Positions 27,758 to 35,954 of a stretch of DNA of 64,000 nt are shown here, one piece after another; position 1 is the first letter of the stretch, and each line of letters starts with the position of its first letter. This stretch comes from Candidatus Bathyarchaeota archaeon A05DMB-4 (lineage in GTDB: Archaea > Thermoproteota > Bathyarchaeia > Bathyarchaeales > SOJC01). Made by a program: the position numbers and the translations under genes. The notes under the pieces were generated by a model. The model saw only the letters and a list, made by a program, of their open reading frames with translations. It did no database searches and had not been told where the DNA came from. The stretch lies in contig JABFQO010000007.1 of NCBI GenBank assembly GCA_019685575.1, positions 1 through 64,000 on the forward strand. The letters are read 5' to 3'.

Positions 27758-27908
27758 AACGCGGCACACTCCAACACCAAAGAAAAACAACAAAAACAAA
27801 ACCACACAAAAACCCCATAAAACCCAAATACCTCTACACAACACTAAACCAGCATAAAGTATTAAAAGTCCATCCTCATAAAATACTAATCTCAAATCCA
27901 AAAAAACG

Positions 27909-28595
27909 GTGACACCATTGAGCAAAACACTAAGAAAACAGCTAAGACCAATAATCATACTCGTCATCGGCATCCTCCTAATAACCCTATCATTCGTCTT
28001 CTGGTTCTACACCGTACCACCATTTGCCAGCCTAACCACCTACACCCTGAACCGCCCAACCACCACAAAAACCCTAAACACCACGGCAAGCCTCATCGAA
28101 TACTTCGGCCACAACGAACAAAAAGCCCCTACACCCTTCAACGAAAGCCGCCCCATGGATTACCTCATCAACACGACTCTAAGACTAGCCGTAACATACG
28201 GCGGACCAGTCGAAATAACAGTACACGTGGGCGACAAAATCGTTTTCAACGTGCAAACCAATGCTACAATGACCGAAATAAGATGTAACACCACAAGGTA
28301 CCTAAGCTACATTCAAAACGGCACTCTCCCACCAGCCGGAATTTTCCCGAATATCACAAGCACCATTTCAGCTTCATTGTTCGACGCTTTCTCTGGAGGG
28401 CCATCCCCATACTTGCTAGTGAAAAACTTGAACACCAATTCCTCAACCAGCGTTTCTTACAGCTTCTCTTACACCGGAATACGCAGAAACAGCAGCGGCA
28501 TCCCTTTGGTAATGTTCATAATTGGAGTAATAATAGTCATAATCGAAGGCATCGTACTGCTTAGAGCCCTCATAAAACGCCTAAGAGGACGCTAA
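27909..28595 (+). CDS. Membrane-anchored exported protein, two spans
   Basis: A 228-residue protein I do not recognise. An N-terminal span (IIILVIGILLITLSFVFWFY, about 15-34) and a C-terminal span (VMFIIGVIIVIIEGIVLL, about 201-218) bracket an outside domain rich in Thr, Asn and Pro with many N-x-S/T glycosylation sequons. The end is basic (KRLRGR), so both termini are probably inside. The start is GTG 27909 or TTG 27918. The phased element, copy A, lies about 150 bases upstream. The coding strand is A/C-rich. Confidence 0.75.
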   Translation: MTPLSKTLRKQLRPIIILVIGILLITLSFVFWFYTVPPFASLTTYTLNRPTTTKTLNTTASLIEYFGHNEQKAPTPFNESRPMDYLINTTLRLAVTYGGPVEITVHVGDKIVFNVQTNATMTEIRCNTTRYLSYIQNGTLPPAGIFPNITSTISASLFDAFSGGPSPYLLVKNLNTNSSTSVSYSFSYTGIRRNSSGIPLVMFIIGVIIVIIEGIVLLRALIKRLRGR

Positions 28596-28617
28596 TCCTT
28601 TTTCAACACCAAAAACT

Positions 28618-28977
28618 TCACTTTTCAACATGAACATAACACTGCATTATTTTTGAGCAAACTAAACACTCGTCAGGAATAGAAACATCTTCCGGTAGCG
28701 TTCTTAAATAGCCAAGATGATGCCGACAATCTTTCGGAGTTTCCTTCACAGAAACGTGAGAATTCACATCAGACGAAGCTACTGCCTCAACAGTGCCAAC
28801 ATTCTGTGCATCCTTCAAAACCAAGTCCAGCTTCGACAAACAATGCGGACAAGCATAATACGTCTCCCGAGGCAAACAAGCCTCATCCGTAAGCAGAACA
28901 GGCTGCAAAAACTCCTTCCCGCAATTCCCGTAAGGACAAACCAAAACATTTACCACCTTCAAAACCCCCAAGCACAC
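28618..28977 (-). CDS. Small zinc-binding protein
   Basis: A 119-residue cytosolic protein with cysteine pairs in zinc-ribbon style: CPYGNC (about 14-19), CPHC (about 43-46), and near the end DCRHHLGYL with CLVCSKIMQC. Two metal sites are likely. The middle (about 50-80) is low in structure. GTG 28977 is used; GTG 28956 is an alternative start just before the first cysteine pair. No homologue is recognised and no function is assigned. It converges with the membrane-protein gene. Confidence 0.65.
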   Translation of the reverse strand: MCLGVLKVVNVLVCPYGNCGKEFLQPVLLTDEACLPRETYYACPHCLSKLDLVLKDAQNVGTVEAVASSDVNSHVSVKETPKDCRHHLGYLRTLPEDVSIPDECLVCSKIMQCYVHVEK

Positions 28978-29038
28978 GCCTAACTTATTCTCGAATATTA
29001 ATAATTAATAAATATTTCTGCATTTATGTTCAGCATAA

Positions 29039-29641
29039 CTACAATTCAAATTTCACGAGTTCAAGATGTTTGCGGTACCATCTAGCAAATTTCCGTAAAG
29101 CCTTGGCGCGATGTGAATACTTATTTTTTTGTGGTGGAGGCAGTTCTGCAAAAGTTTTGCTTGTGTTTGTGAAGGGTAGAAAAATGGGGTCAAAACCAAA
29201 CCCATGGATGCCCCGCGGTTGCCTAGCGATTTTTCCTCGAACTTTTCCGTGGAAGCATCTAGGCGATTTAGCATTCGGACTATAGAATGCGACTACAGCG
29301 TGGAATGCGGCATTTCTTTCTTCAACATTTTCCATCAATTTGAGAATGCCTTTGATTCCGATGGTTCTAAACACGTAAGAAGAATACGGCCCTGGAAAAC
29401 CATTTAAGGCGTCTATAAATAAACCAGCGTCTTCGACTATTACGGGGAGGGCACTTTTCTCGCCTGCGTCTATGGCACTGATTTTGGCTATGCTTTCTAA
29501 GTTGTCGGCTTGAATCTCCATAGCGTCCATGTTGAGCATAACACAAGAGAAACCAAACTCTTTCAGTACACTGCGGGCTTCGTTAAATTTATTGACGTTC
29601 CCCGTGACGAGAAAGACCACTTTTCTCAAAACATTACTCAT
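29039..29641 (-). CDS. rdgB: XTP/dITP diphosphatase (RdgB/HAM1 family)
   Basis: House-cleaning pyrophosphatase that removes dITP and XTP from the nucleotide pool. The opening strand and loop VVFLVTGNVNKFNEA, VIVEDAGLFIDALNGFPGPYSSYVF, and GFGFDPIFLPF with KTFAEL and SHRAKAL are the family signature. The 200-residue length is normal. It is the last gene of the kae1-bud32-rdgB run, a common archaeal arrangement, and starts seven bases after bud32 ends. Confidence 0.95.
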   Translation of the reverse strand: MSNVLRKVVFLVTGNVNKFNEARSVLKEFGFSCVMLNMDAMEIQADNLESIAKISAIDAGEKSALPVIVEDAGLFIDALNGFPGPYSSYVFRTIGIKGILKLMENVEERNAAFHAVVAFYSPNAKSPRCFHGKVRGKIARQPRGIHGFGFDPIFLPFTNTSKTFAELPPPQKNKYSHRAKALRKFARWYRKHLELVKFEL

Positions 29642-29648
29642 GGTTTCC

Positions 29649-30290
29649 TCACCTTTCTTCCCTTTCCGCCACGTATCTCCCTCTTTTTTCTATTTCTCTG
29701 ATTTTTTCATAAACGTTTTCTGCCACATTATCGCCTACTATAGAAGCATAACCATCCATAACTGCACCAAAGCTTTCTTCCGCGTATCTAAAATGCGTGC
29801 TCTGAAGGGCTCTCTTCATTAAATGCAGGTCTACCCCCCGGATTTCCAGTTCTTTCGAGTATTCCCCTAAACCGAAATCTACGAAGACGACCTTTCCATG
29901 AGGCGTTAATATCATGTTAGAAGTCGTTAAATCGCCGTGAATTATGCCTTTGTGGTGAAGGCGACCGATTAATTCTCCAATATACCTGCAAAGACGTAGT
30001 CTTTCTTCTTTTTTTAAATGGTTTAAAACTTGCTTAACTTGCTTTCCTTCTACGAACTCCATTATGATCGTGGAGTTTTTAGGATCAATCATTAAGATCG
30101 TCGGTGTTGGTACTCCGGCTTCTTTGGCGCGGTGAATAAGTTGAGGTTCATGGAGGGTCCGATAGGTTCTTATTTGCTCATCGAGTTGTTGCAAGCGATA
30201 GTGTTTGGGTAAACGTTTTTTCATTATAACTTTTCTGCCGTGCCATTTTTCCAGAAAGAGATTGGCTTCGGCTCCTTTTTTCAATAGCAA
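29649..30290 (-). CDS. bud32: KEOPS complex kinase/ATPase Bud32
   Basis: Small atypical kinase of the KEOPS complex, needed for t6A formation at tRNA position 37. The N-terminal KKGAEANLFLE replaces the glycine loop, MKKRLPKHYR follows, and the catalytic loop IIHGDLTTSNMI and metal motif VFVDFGLGEYS are intact. The 213-residue length is typical. TTG 30290 is used, with AAGGAGG overlapping the kae1 end about 12 bases upstream. Kae1 is encoded just upstream, so the complex partners are co-expressed. Confidence 0.95.
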   Translation of the reverse strand: MLLKKGAEANLFLEKWHGRKVIMKKRLPKHYRLQQLDEQIRTYRTLHEPQLIHRAKEAGVPTPTILMIDPKNSTIIMEFVEGKQVKQVLNHLKKEERLRLCRYIGELIGRLHHKGIIHGDLTTSNMILTPHGKVVFVDFGLGEYSKELEIRGVDLHLMKRALQSTHFRYAEESFGAVMDGYASIVGDNVAENVYEKIREIEKRGRYVAEREER

Positions 30291-30297
30291 ATAGGGT

Positions 30298-31329
30298 TTA
30301 CGCCTCCTTAATCCAAGGTATATGAACTTCTTCCAATCGCCATTTTAGCCGGACAAAACTTTCCTCAACAGAAGTCGTAATCCCGTGCTGAAATGCAAGC
30401 ATGCCCGCCCATGCGATCATGGCACCGTTGTCTAACGCAAATTCCTTGGGAACCACAGAAAATTTTGCATCATGCTCATTTGCGATTGAGTCGAGCATTG
30501 TTTGTAAACGTTTGTTCGCGGCGACGCCTCCGGTTAGTAGTATTTCGGGTTTTTCTGTGTGCGCTAATGCACGTTCAGTTACTTCAGTCAACATTGAAAA
30601 AGCCACTTCTTGAAGACTGTAGCACAAGTCTTCAAGACGGTATTTCCCTTTGTGAAGCAGTTGTATTACCGCAGTTAGTAGGCCGCTGAAGGACAAATCC
30701 ATGCCTTTAACAACGTAAGGAAGGGGTATCAATTCTTTTCCTTGTGTTGCTAACTGTTCTATTATGGCGCCGAAGGGTTTTCCCTCTTTTTGCTTGAAGC
30801 CGGCTTCCCGCGCAAAAACATCAAGACAATTACCGATGGCTATGTCCAGCGTTTCGCCGAAAACACAGTATCGTTTTGCCTCAAAAGCAGCGACTATCGT
30901 GTTTCCACCTGAAACGTAAAGCGTCACTGGATCCTTTGCTTGCTCTGTTAATTTGCCGATCTCTATGTGCGCAACACAGTGGTTAACGCCTACTAATGGA
31001 ACATTAAGATAGGAGGCCAAGGCACGGGCTGCAGTTGCACCTGTTCGGAGACATGGACCTAATCCTGGCCCTTGTGAAAATGCAACTACCGCTATGTCTT
31101 TTGGAGTTATTCCAGCTTTTTGAAAGGCTCTTTCTAGTACTTCGCCGGCGACTTGCGCGTGGTGTCGCGCCGCTTCTCGAGGGTGGATGCCGCCTTCTTC
31201 GGGAATGTAGGCGCTTATGACGTTGGATAGGATTTTGCCATCAGCGGAAACTATGCCGACGCTAAAGTCATCCGCAGTGGATTCTATGCCTAAGCAGTAT
31301 GCAAAGTTTTTTCGCAATTTTTGCACCAT
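30298..31329 (-). CDS. kae1: tRNA N6-threonylcarbamoyladenosine synthase subunit Kae1/TsaD
   Basis: ASKHA-fold enzyme that transfers threonylcarbamoyl to A37 of ANN-decoding tRNAs. LGIESTADDFSVGIV starts the fold; HHAQVAGEVL, the metal-binding VNHCVAHIEIG, LYVSGGNT, and ILLTGGVAANKRL with DNGAMIAWAG are the family motifs. Length 343 residues. ATG 31329 starts the gene, divergent from the RPC34-like gene across a 120-base A/T-rich gap. It leads the kae1-bud32-rdgB operon. Confidence 0.96.
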   Translation of the reverse strand: MVQKLRKNFAYCLGIESTADDFSVGIVSADGKILSNVISAYIPEEGGIHPREAARHHAQVAGEVLERAFQKAGITPKDIAVVAFSQGPGLGPCLRTGATAARALASYLNVPLVGVNHCVAHIEIGKLTEQAKDPVTLYVSGGNTIVAAFEAKRYCVFGETLDIAIGNCLDVFAREAGFKQKEGKPFGAIIEQLATQGKELIPLPYVVKGMDLSFSGLLTAVIQLLHKGKYRLEDLCYSLQEVAFSMLTEVTERALAHTEKPEILLTGGVAANKRLQTMLDSIANEHDAKFSVVPKEFALDNGAMIAWAGMLAFQHGITTSVEESFVRLKWRLEEVHIPWIKEA

Positions 31330-31449
31330 CGAATTAAAGTTTGATGTTGCTGTTAAACATTTTCAATTCAAACTTTTCTTGTTTAACATACATGTTTTTA
31401 TGCTTAAAGAACATAATATATTAAGGAGGGTTTGAAGGAACCGATATAT

Positions 31450-31830
31450 ATGCCAAAAAGGAACGACTTGGAGCACAAGGCTCTTTCACACATTGCGAAT
31501 ACAGGCGGCGACGGCATACTTCAGTCGGATTTATGGCGCCAACTCGGCGCTAGCAGTAGAGAGGGGTCTAGAGTTGCCTTGAAACTTGAAAATAAGGGGT
31601 TAATCCGTCGAGAAAAGGAGCTTTGTGAGGGAAGGTGGACTTATAGGCTTTATCCAAAACGAAAACCTGCATCGATAAATTCTATTGCTGATTGTCCCTG
31701 TTTAACTTGTGCTGAGAACTTACGGTGCGGCTCGTGGGGCGCTACTTCTCCCAACGACTGCGAAAAGTTGACGGAATGGATTTTACAGCAATCGGGAATA
31801 GTTGGGATGAGCCCTCAAGGTGACAGTTAA
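31450..31830 (+). CDS. RPC34/RPC39-like winged-helix iron-sulphur protein
   Basis: A winged helix (about 8-70: HKALSHIANTGGDGILQSDLWRQLG, then ALKLENKGLIRREKEL) is followed by a cysteine cluster with spacing C-x2-C-x5-C-x10-C (Cys 84, 87, 93, 104) and the tail SPNDCEKLTEWIL. This spacing and tail match what I recall of the RNA polymerase III subunit RPC39, whose archaeal orthologues occur in TACK lineages. The open frame also allows TTG 31432, but GGAGGG is too close to it; ATG 31450 has GAAGGA ten bases upstream. Start uncertain. It runs directly into rlmE. Confidence 0.8.
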   Translation: MPKRNDLEHKALSHIANTGGDGILQSDLWRQLGASSREGSRVALKLENKGLIRREKELCEGRWTYRLYPKRKPASINSIADCPCLTCAENLRCGSWGATSPNDCEKLTEWILQQSGIVGMSPQGDS

Positions 31831-31833
31831 CAT

Positions 31834-32451
31834 TTGCCGAAAACATGGCTAAAGCAGCACAGACGCGACTATTATTATAAAAAAGCAAAAGAAGAACAAT
31901 ACCGGTCAAGAGCGGCGTACAAGTTACTTCAAGCAATCAACAAATATCATTTTATGAAGTTGAGTGATATAGTTGTGGATTTGGGGGCTGCGCCGGGGGG
32001 TTGGCTGCAAGTTTCGAGCAGAGTTGTAGGGGAAGAAGGTATTGTTTTAGGTGTGGACATCAAAGAGGTTGAGCCCTTACCTGAATCAAACGTTTGCACA
32101 ATCATCGGAGACATAATTGACCAAGAAATCATCAATCAAATTCAGGCGATTTTACCCCGCCCAGTAGATGTTGTTATTTCCGACGTATCCCCAAATCTTT
32201 CTGGTGTTTGGGAACTTGACCATGCTAGACAAATAGACTTGGCTAGACGGTCGCTTCAAATCGCCTTGGCAGTTCTTCGGCAAGGCGGTAACTTTTTCGT
32301 CAAAACCTTTCAAGGTGAAATGCTAGGGGATCTTGTTACAGAAATCAAGAATCATTTCGTTCATGTGGAAATATTTAAACCTCCTGCCAGCAGAGCAAAA
32401 AGCGCAGAAATATATGTTCTAGGTGTTGGATTGAAGACGAAACTTGTTTGA
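31834..32451 (+). CDS. rlmE: 23S rRNA 2'-O-methyltransferase RlmE/FtsJ family
   Basis: SAM-dependent ribose methyltransferase, 205 residues. YRSRAAYKL contains the first catalytic Lys; the SAM loop is VVDLGAAPGGWLQ; the catalytic Asp lies in VVISDVSPNLSG, the second Lys in NFFVKTFQG, and the Glu in AEIYVLGVG (K-D-K-E tetrad). TTG 31834 starts three bases after the RPC34-like gene, with AAGGTGA at 31818-31824 as ribosome site. The target in archaea is 23S or tRNA ribose; 23S is the usual call. Confidence 0.94.
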   Translation: MPKTWLKQHRRDYYYKKAKEEQYRSRAAYKLLQAINKYHFMKLSDIVVDLGAAPGGWLQVSSRVVGEEGIVLGVDIKEVEPLPESNVCTIIGDIIDQEIINQIQAILPRPVDVVISDVSPNLSGVWELDHARQIDLARRSLQIALAVLRQGGNFFVKTFQGEMLGDLVTEIKNHFVHVEIFKPPASRAKSAEIYVLGVGLKTKLV

Positions 32452-32455
32452 ACGG

Positions 32456-33670
32456 TTATTGGGTAAGGTGTTCTGCTATGTCGCGAAGGGCTGAAGATAG
32501 TTTGTGAACTTCCTCTTTTGTGTTGTAGAAGTAAGTTGAGGCCCGTGCTACACTTGACTTCTTTAATACTTGTTTTATAAGTGGCAAGGCACAGTGATGC
32601 CCCGATCGAATCATTATATTAGCCGACACGTCCAACGCCAAGGCAACATCGTGGGGGTTTAAGTTGTCGACGTTAAAGGCTAGAATACTGATTTTTTTCT
32701 GAGGTGGTGGACCGTATACTTCGATTTTCGGGATTTCAGAAACCTCTTCGTACATTTGTTTGGCGAGGCTCTTTTCGTGTTTTTCAATGTTTTCCATTCC
32801 GATCTTCTGCAGATAGTCGACGGCTGCGCCTAGTCCTATGCCTTCGGCAATCGGCGGCGTGCCCGCTTCATAGCGTTTAGAGGTTTTGTTTAATGTGTAA
32901 TTGTTGATTTCGACATCTTCGATTACTCCGCCTCCAATGTTTAACGGTTCTATTTCGTCCATAACTTCGTTCTTAATGTACAAGGCGCCGCATCCTGTGG
33001 GTCCGCACATTTTGTGGCCACTAAATGCTAGAAAGTCACAGTCGATTTTTCGTACATCGACTTTCATGTGGGGGACTGATTGTGCGGCGTCGATGAGCAT
33101 GAAGGCGTCGTGTTCGTGGGCAATTTCAGCTATTTGTTCTACTGGAGAGATTGTGCCGAGAACGTTTGAGGCGTGAGTCACTGCGACAAGTTTTGTTTTG
33201 TCATCGACGATCTTCTCAAAATCCCCAACATCTAATAACCCATACATCACTGGGGGTTTTGGCTTGACTATTTCAATCTTAACTCCGTAACGTTGCTTTA
33301 GCCGTAGCCAAACGAGAAAGTTCGAGTGGTGCTCGAGAAGTGTTGTGACTATTTTGTCGCCTTTCTTCCACTGTAACCCATTGGCAACTGTGTTAATGCC
33401 TTCAGTCGTGTTTTTTGTTATAACAACTTCGTTTTGCGATTTAGCGTTAAGAAAATCCGCCACCTTCGCGTGTGCTTTTTCATATTCCTCACTTGCTTTT
33501 TGGGACAATCGATGAACGCCTCTGTCAACGTTGGCGCGGTATTCATGATAGAATTCAAGCATCTTCTGAAGCACAGGTTCAGGTGTCAAGCTGCTGGATG
33601 TGCTGTCGAAATAGATTATGCCTTTTTTTAGTATCGGGAAATCCTGTCGGATTTTTTCGGTGTTTAGCAT
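32456..33670 (-). CDS. sufS: Cysteine desulfurase, SufS family
   Basis: PLP enzyme mobilising sulphur from cysteine for Fe-S assembly and thio-modifications. YFDSTSSSLTP at the N-terminus, TKNTTEGINTVA, LEHHSNFLVW, DAAQSVPHMKVDV, the PLP lysine in FSGHKMCGPTG, and the persulphide cysteine in IRSGHHCALP near residue 359 are all present. Length 404 residues matches the group II enzymes. No SufBC genes are in the window. ATG 33670 is clear. Confidence 0.95.
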   Translation of the reverse strand: MLNTEKIRQDFPILKKGIIYFDSTSSSLTPEPVLQKMLEFYHEYRANVDRGVHRLSQKASEEYEKAHAKVADFLNAKSQNEVVITKNTTEGINTVANGLQWKKGDKIVTTLLEHHSNFLVWLRLKQRYGVKIEIVKPKPPVMYGLLDVGDFEKIVDDKTKLVAVTHASNVLGTISPVEQIAEIAHEHDAFMLIDAAQSVPHMKVDVRKIDCDFLAFSGHKMCGPTGCGALYIKNEVMDEIEPLNIGGGVIEDVEINNYTLNKTSKRYEAGTPPIAEGIGLGAAVDYLQKIGMENIEKHEKSLAKQMYEEVSEIPKIEVYGPPPQKKISILAFNVDNLNPHDVALALDVSANIMIRSGHHCALPLIKQVLKKSSVARASTYFYNTKEEVHKLSSALRDIAEHLTQ

Positions 33671-33780
33671 TGCTTTGTCTCCTAGAATTGATAATCTATG
33701 CTAGGTACCGCTTATATTATTGCGTGTTGGCGACAGATTTTTTAATGATACACTGTTAAATAGCATTGTGATGAAACCGT

Positions 33781-34317
33781 ATGACTTTCGAATACACGTA
33801 TAAGAACATAAAAATCATCGTAACAGTGGGCGACATAACACAACAGAAAGTAGACGCCATTGTAAATCCAGCAAACAGCCTATTAATAATGGGCGGCGGA
33901 GTGGCCGGCGCAATAAAACGTGCTGGTGGAGAAGAAATAGAAAGAGAAGCACGACAACACGCCCCTGTTTCTGTCGGAAAGGCCGTCGCAACCACGGCTG
34001 GCAAGCTAAAGGCGAAATACGTCATCCACTCACCGACAATGCAAAAACCCGCCATGGTTATTGGAGAAGAAAACGTTAAGCTCGCCATGAAAGGCGCCCT
34101 AGATTGTGCAGAACGAATCAAAATCCAAAGCCTTGCCTTTCCAGGACTTGGCACAGGTGTCGGAGGATTCAGTTTGGAAAAAGCGGCAAACATAATGATT
34201 TCAGTGTTAAAAGAGCACATTGACCGAGGTACTAAACTAAAAGAAATAATTTTTGTCGGATTTAAAAACGATTTAGCCACCGCATTCAAAAATGCCATCG
34301 ATAAAATTCTGACATAA
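33781..34317 (+). CDS. Macro-domain protein (ADP-ribose binding)
   Basis: A stand-alone macro domain, 178 residues. VGDITQQKVDAIVNPANSLLIMGGGVAGAIKRAGG holds the ADP-ribose and catalytic-loop residues of the hydrolytic macro domains; SLAFPGLGTGVGGFSLEKAA supplies the distal loop. It may bind or remove ADP-ribose or related nucleotides. A single-gene unit: sufS diverges on the left and the Fae-Hps gene follows after 107 bases with its own TATA element. Confidence 0.93.
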   Translation: MTFEYTYKNIKIIVTVGDITQQKVDAIVNPANSLLIMGGGVAGAIKRAGGEEIEREARQHAPVSVGKAVATTAGKLKAKYVIHSPTMQKPAMVIGEENVKLAMKGALDCAERIKIQSLAFPGLGTGVGGFSLEKAANIMISVLKEHIDRGTKLKEIIFVGFKNDLATAFKNAIDKILT

Positions 34318-34374
34318 CTTTCAACAAATTCTACTTATGATGTCGGAGTATCGGTTTTCTTTTATTTGTTTCCG

Positions 34375-34388
34375 ACAGTTTTAAATAG
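34375..34388 (+). promoter_or_regulatory. TATA box of the HTH-Fae-Hps gene
   Basis: CAGTTTTAAATAGT at 34375-34388 is a TATA element about 40 bases before ATG 34425. GGTGAG at 34411-34416 gives a fair ribosome site. Confidence 0.5.
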
Positions 34389-34424
34389 TTAATCCGCCAC
34401 AAGAATTAGTGGTGAGCGATATTA

Positions 34425-35888
34425 ATGTCGGGATTTAGCGGAAAAAGGCCAGCGTCCAGAGAAGATTTCATTCAAATGCTCAAAAATGCCATGCAGAAAG
34501 AAGTTGAAGAACGAAAGACTGTCGGTGAAATGCGGAAAAAACCGACAATTGCCGGAACTGCGAAGGCTCTCGGGGTCCATCGTGACACGTTGTATGAATG
34601 GTTTAAAGAGTTTAATGTAAAATTCGATGAAATCAGCGCGACTGTTAAGCCGTCCCCTCCCTCCACGCAAGTTCCAGAATCTGCAGAAAAGCCCGTATAC
34701 TTGATTGGTGAGGCTTTGGTAGGCGAGGGTGATGAAGTAGCTCACATCGACCTGTTAATCGGAGATAAGAACGGTCCAGTGGGCGAGGCGTTCGCCAGTG
34801 GCATGTCGAATCTTTCTATGGGGCATACGCCGCTTTTGGCAGTGATTAGACCTAACCTTCCGCCAAAGCCTCACACGCTTCTTGTGCCTAAAGTCAGTGT
34901 CAAGAATTTTGAGGAAGTTGGAAAAATTTTTGGTCCAGCGCAAGCCGCCGTGGCGAAGGCTGTTGCCGACGCGACTGAAGAGGGAATCATACCGAGGGAC
35001 AAGATTGATGATTGGGTTATAATTTCAAGCGTTTTCATTCACCCAAACGCAAAGGATTACAGGCGAATATATCATTACAATTATTCTGCGACGAAGTTGG
35101 CGTTAAAGAGGGCTTTGTCGAAGTATCCGACACTGGAAAAAGTGATTTACGACAAAGACAGAGCCAAACATCCTATTATGGGGTTCCGTGTGCCTCGTCT
35201 CTGGCGGCCCCCATACCTACAGATTGCGCTTGACATTCCTAGTTTAGAACGAACGAAGACAATTATAGAGAATTTGCCAGAAAGCGATAGGCTTATACTC
35301 GAAGTGGGCACGCCTTTGCTGAAGAAGTATGGCACCAAAGTCATTCGCGACTTGCGCGAAGTTGCGAAGGATTACTTCTTAATCGCCGATCTCAAAACCT
35401 TAGACGTGGGAAAAGTGGAGGTCGATTTGGCTTTCGAAGAAACCGCGGACGCCGTGGTTGCGTCAGGTTTAGCCGCGCCAGAAACGATAAACGAGTTCCT
35501 ACATGAATCGCAAAGACTTGGAATTTACGGTATAGTTGACATGATGAACGTTGACAACCCCATTGCCAAACTCAAATCGCTGAAAAACTTCCCCGATGTT
35601 GTCATTCTGCACCGTGGTATCGACATGGAAAAAGCAGGAAGGCTCCACGCATGGGGGATGATTAAGGAAATTAAACAAGCATTTCCGGACAAGAAATTCC
35701 TCGTCGCTGTCGCTGGGGGGATAACTCCTTTCAACATGCAAGAGGCGCTGAGTCAAGGCGCAGACATTATTATTGTTGGGAGGTACATTACGCAGTCAAG
35801 GGACGTGAAGCGAGCAACGAGAGACTTCCTCGAGAGCACTCCAGAAATGCGGGAAGACATAGACTTATTCCGCGTGCATGTGGAATAG
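34425..35888 (+). CDS. fae-hps: HTH-containing fusion of formaldehyde-activating enzyme and hexulose-6-phosphate synthase
   Basis: A 487-residue fusion. Fae (about 90-255) condenses formaldehyde with tetrahydromethanopterin; its catalytic His-107 lies in [11 protein letters not shown], with [14 protein letters not shown] and [19 protein letters not shown] downstream. Hps (about 265-487) links formaldehyde and ribulose-5-phosphate, with [19 protein letters not shown] and VAGGITPFN as landmarks. In archaea the pair serves pentose synthesis as well as formaldehyde handling. Unusual here are the first about 75 residues, with a helix-turn-helix ([20 protein letters not shown], 41-60) and a Pro-rich linker. 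The HTH may bind DNA or only mediate assembly. Confidence 0.93.
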   Translation: MSGFSGKRPASREDFIQMLKNAMQKEVEERKTVGEMRKKPTIAGTAKALGVHRDTLYEWFKEFNVKFDEISATVKPSPPSTQVPESAEKPVYLIGEALVGEGDEVAHIDLLIGDKNGPVGEAFASGMSNLSMGHTPLLAVIRPNLPPKPHTLLVPKVSVKNFEEVGKIFGPAQAAVAKAVADATEEGIIPRDKIDDWVIISSVFIHPNAKDYRRIYHYNYSATKLALKRALSKYPTLEKVIYDKDRAKHPIMGFRVPRLWRPPYLQIALDIPSLERTKTIIENLPESDRLILEVGTPLLKKYGTKVIRDLREVAKDYFLIADLKTLDVGKVEVDLAFEETADAVVASGLAAPETINEFLHESQRLGIYGIVDMMNVDNPIAKLKSLKNFPDVVILHRGIDMEKAGRLHAWGMIKEIKQAFPDKKFLVAVAGGITPFNMQEALSQGADIIIVGRYITQSRDVKRATRDFLESTPEMREDIDLFRVHVE

Positions 35889-35922
35889 CCTTTTTCTTTT
35901 TATACCCCTTTTTTCTCATTAC
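35889..35922 (+). terminator. T-rich terminator after fae-hps
   Basis: Runs of five, five and six T residues follow the stop codon directly. T tracts of this kind terminate archaeal RNA polymerase; no stem is needed. Confidence 0.5.
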
Positions 35923-35954
35923 AAGATAAAAAGAAAACGACGAAAGGGTCAATC

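Larger units (their letters stand above)
27406..27908. other. Divergent regulatory gap holding two copies of the phased element
   Basis: This 503-base gap has no credible gene. It holds a leftward copy (27506-27549) pointing into the HTH-NrdD gene and a rightward copy (27681-27757) pointing into the membrane-protein gene. The right part (27758-27908) is strongly depleted in G and T on the plus strand. Two direct TTGTAT/TTGTAA half-sites at 27435 and 27447 resemble arms of the nrdD palindrome. Confidence 0.7.

Noticed and set aside
27602-27973. Minus-strand open frame encoding a very hydrophobic 123-residue protein
   Set aside because: It lies opposite A/C-rich DNA, covers phased element A and overlaps the start of the 27909 gene; the hydrophobicity is what the complement of such DNA always encodes.
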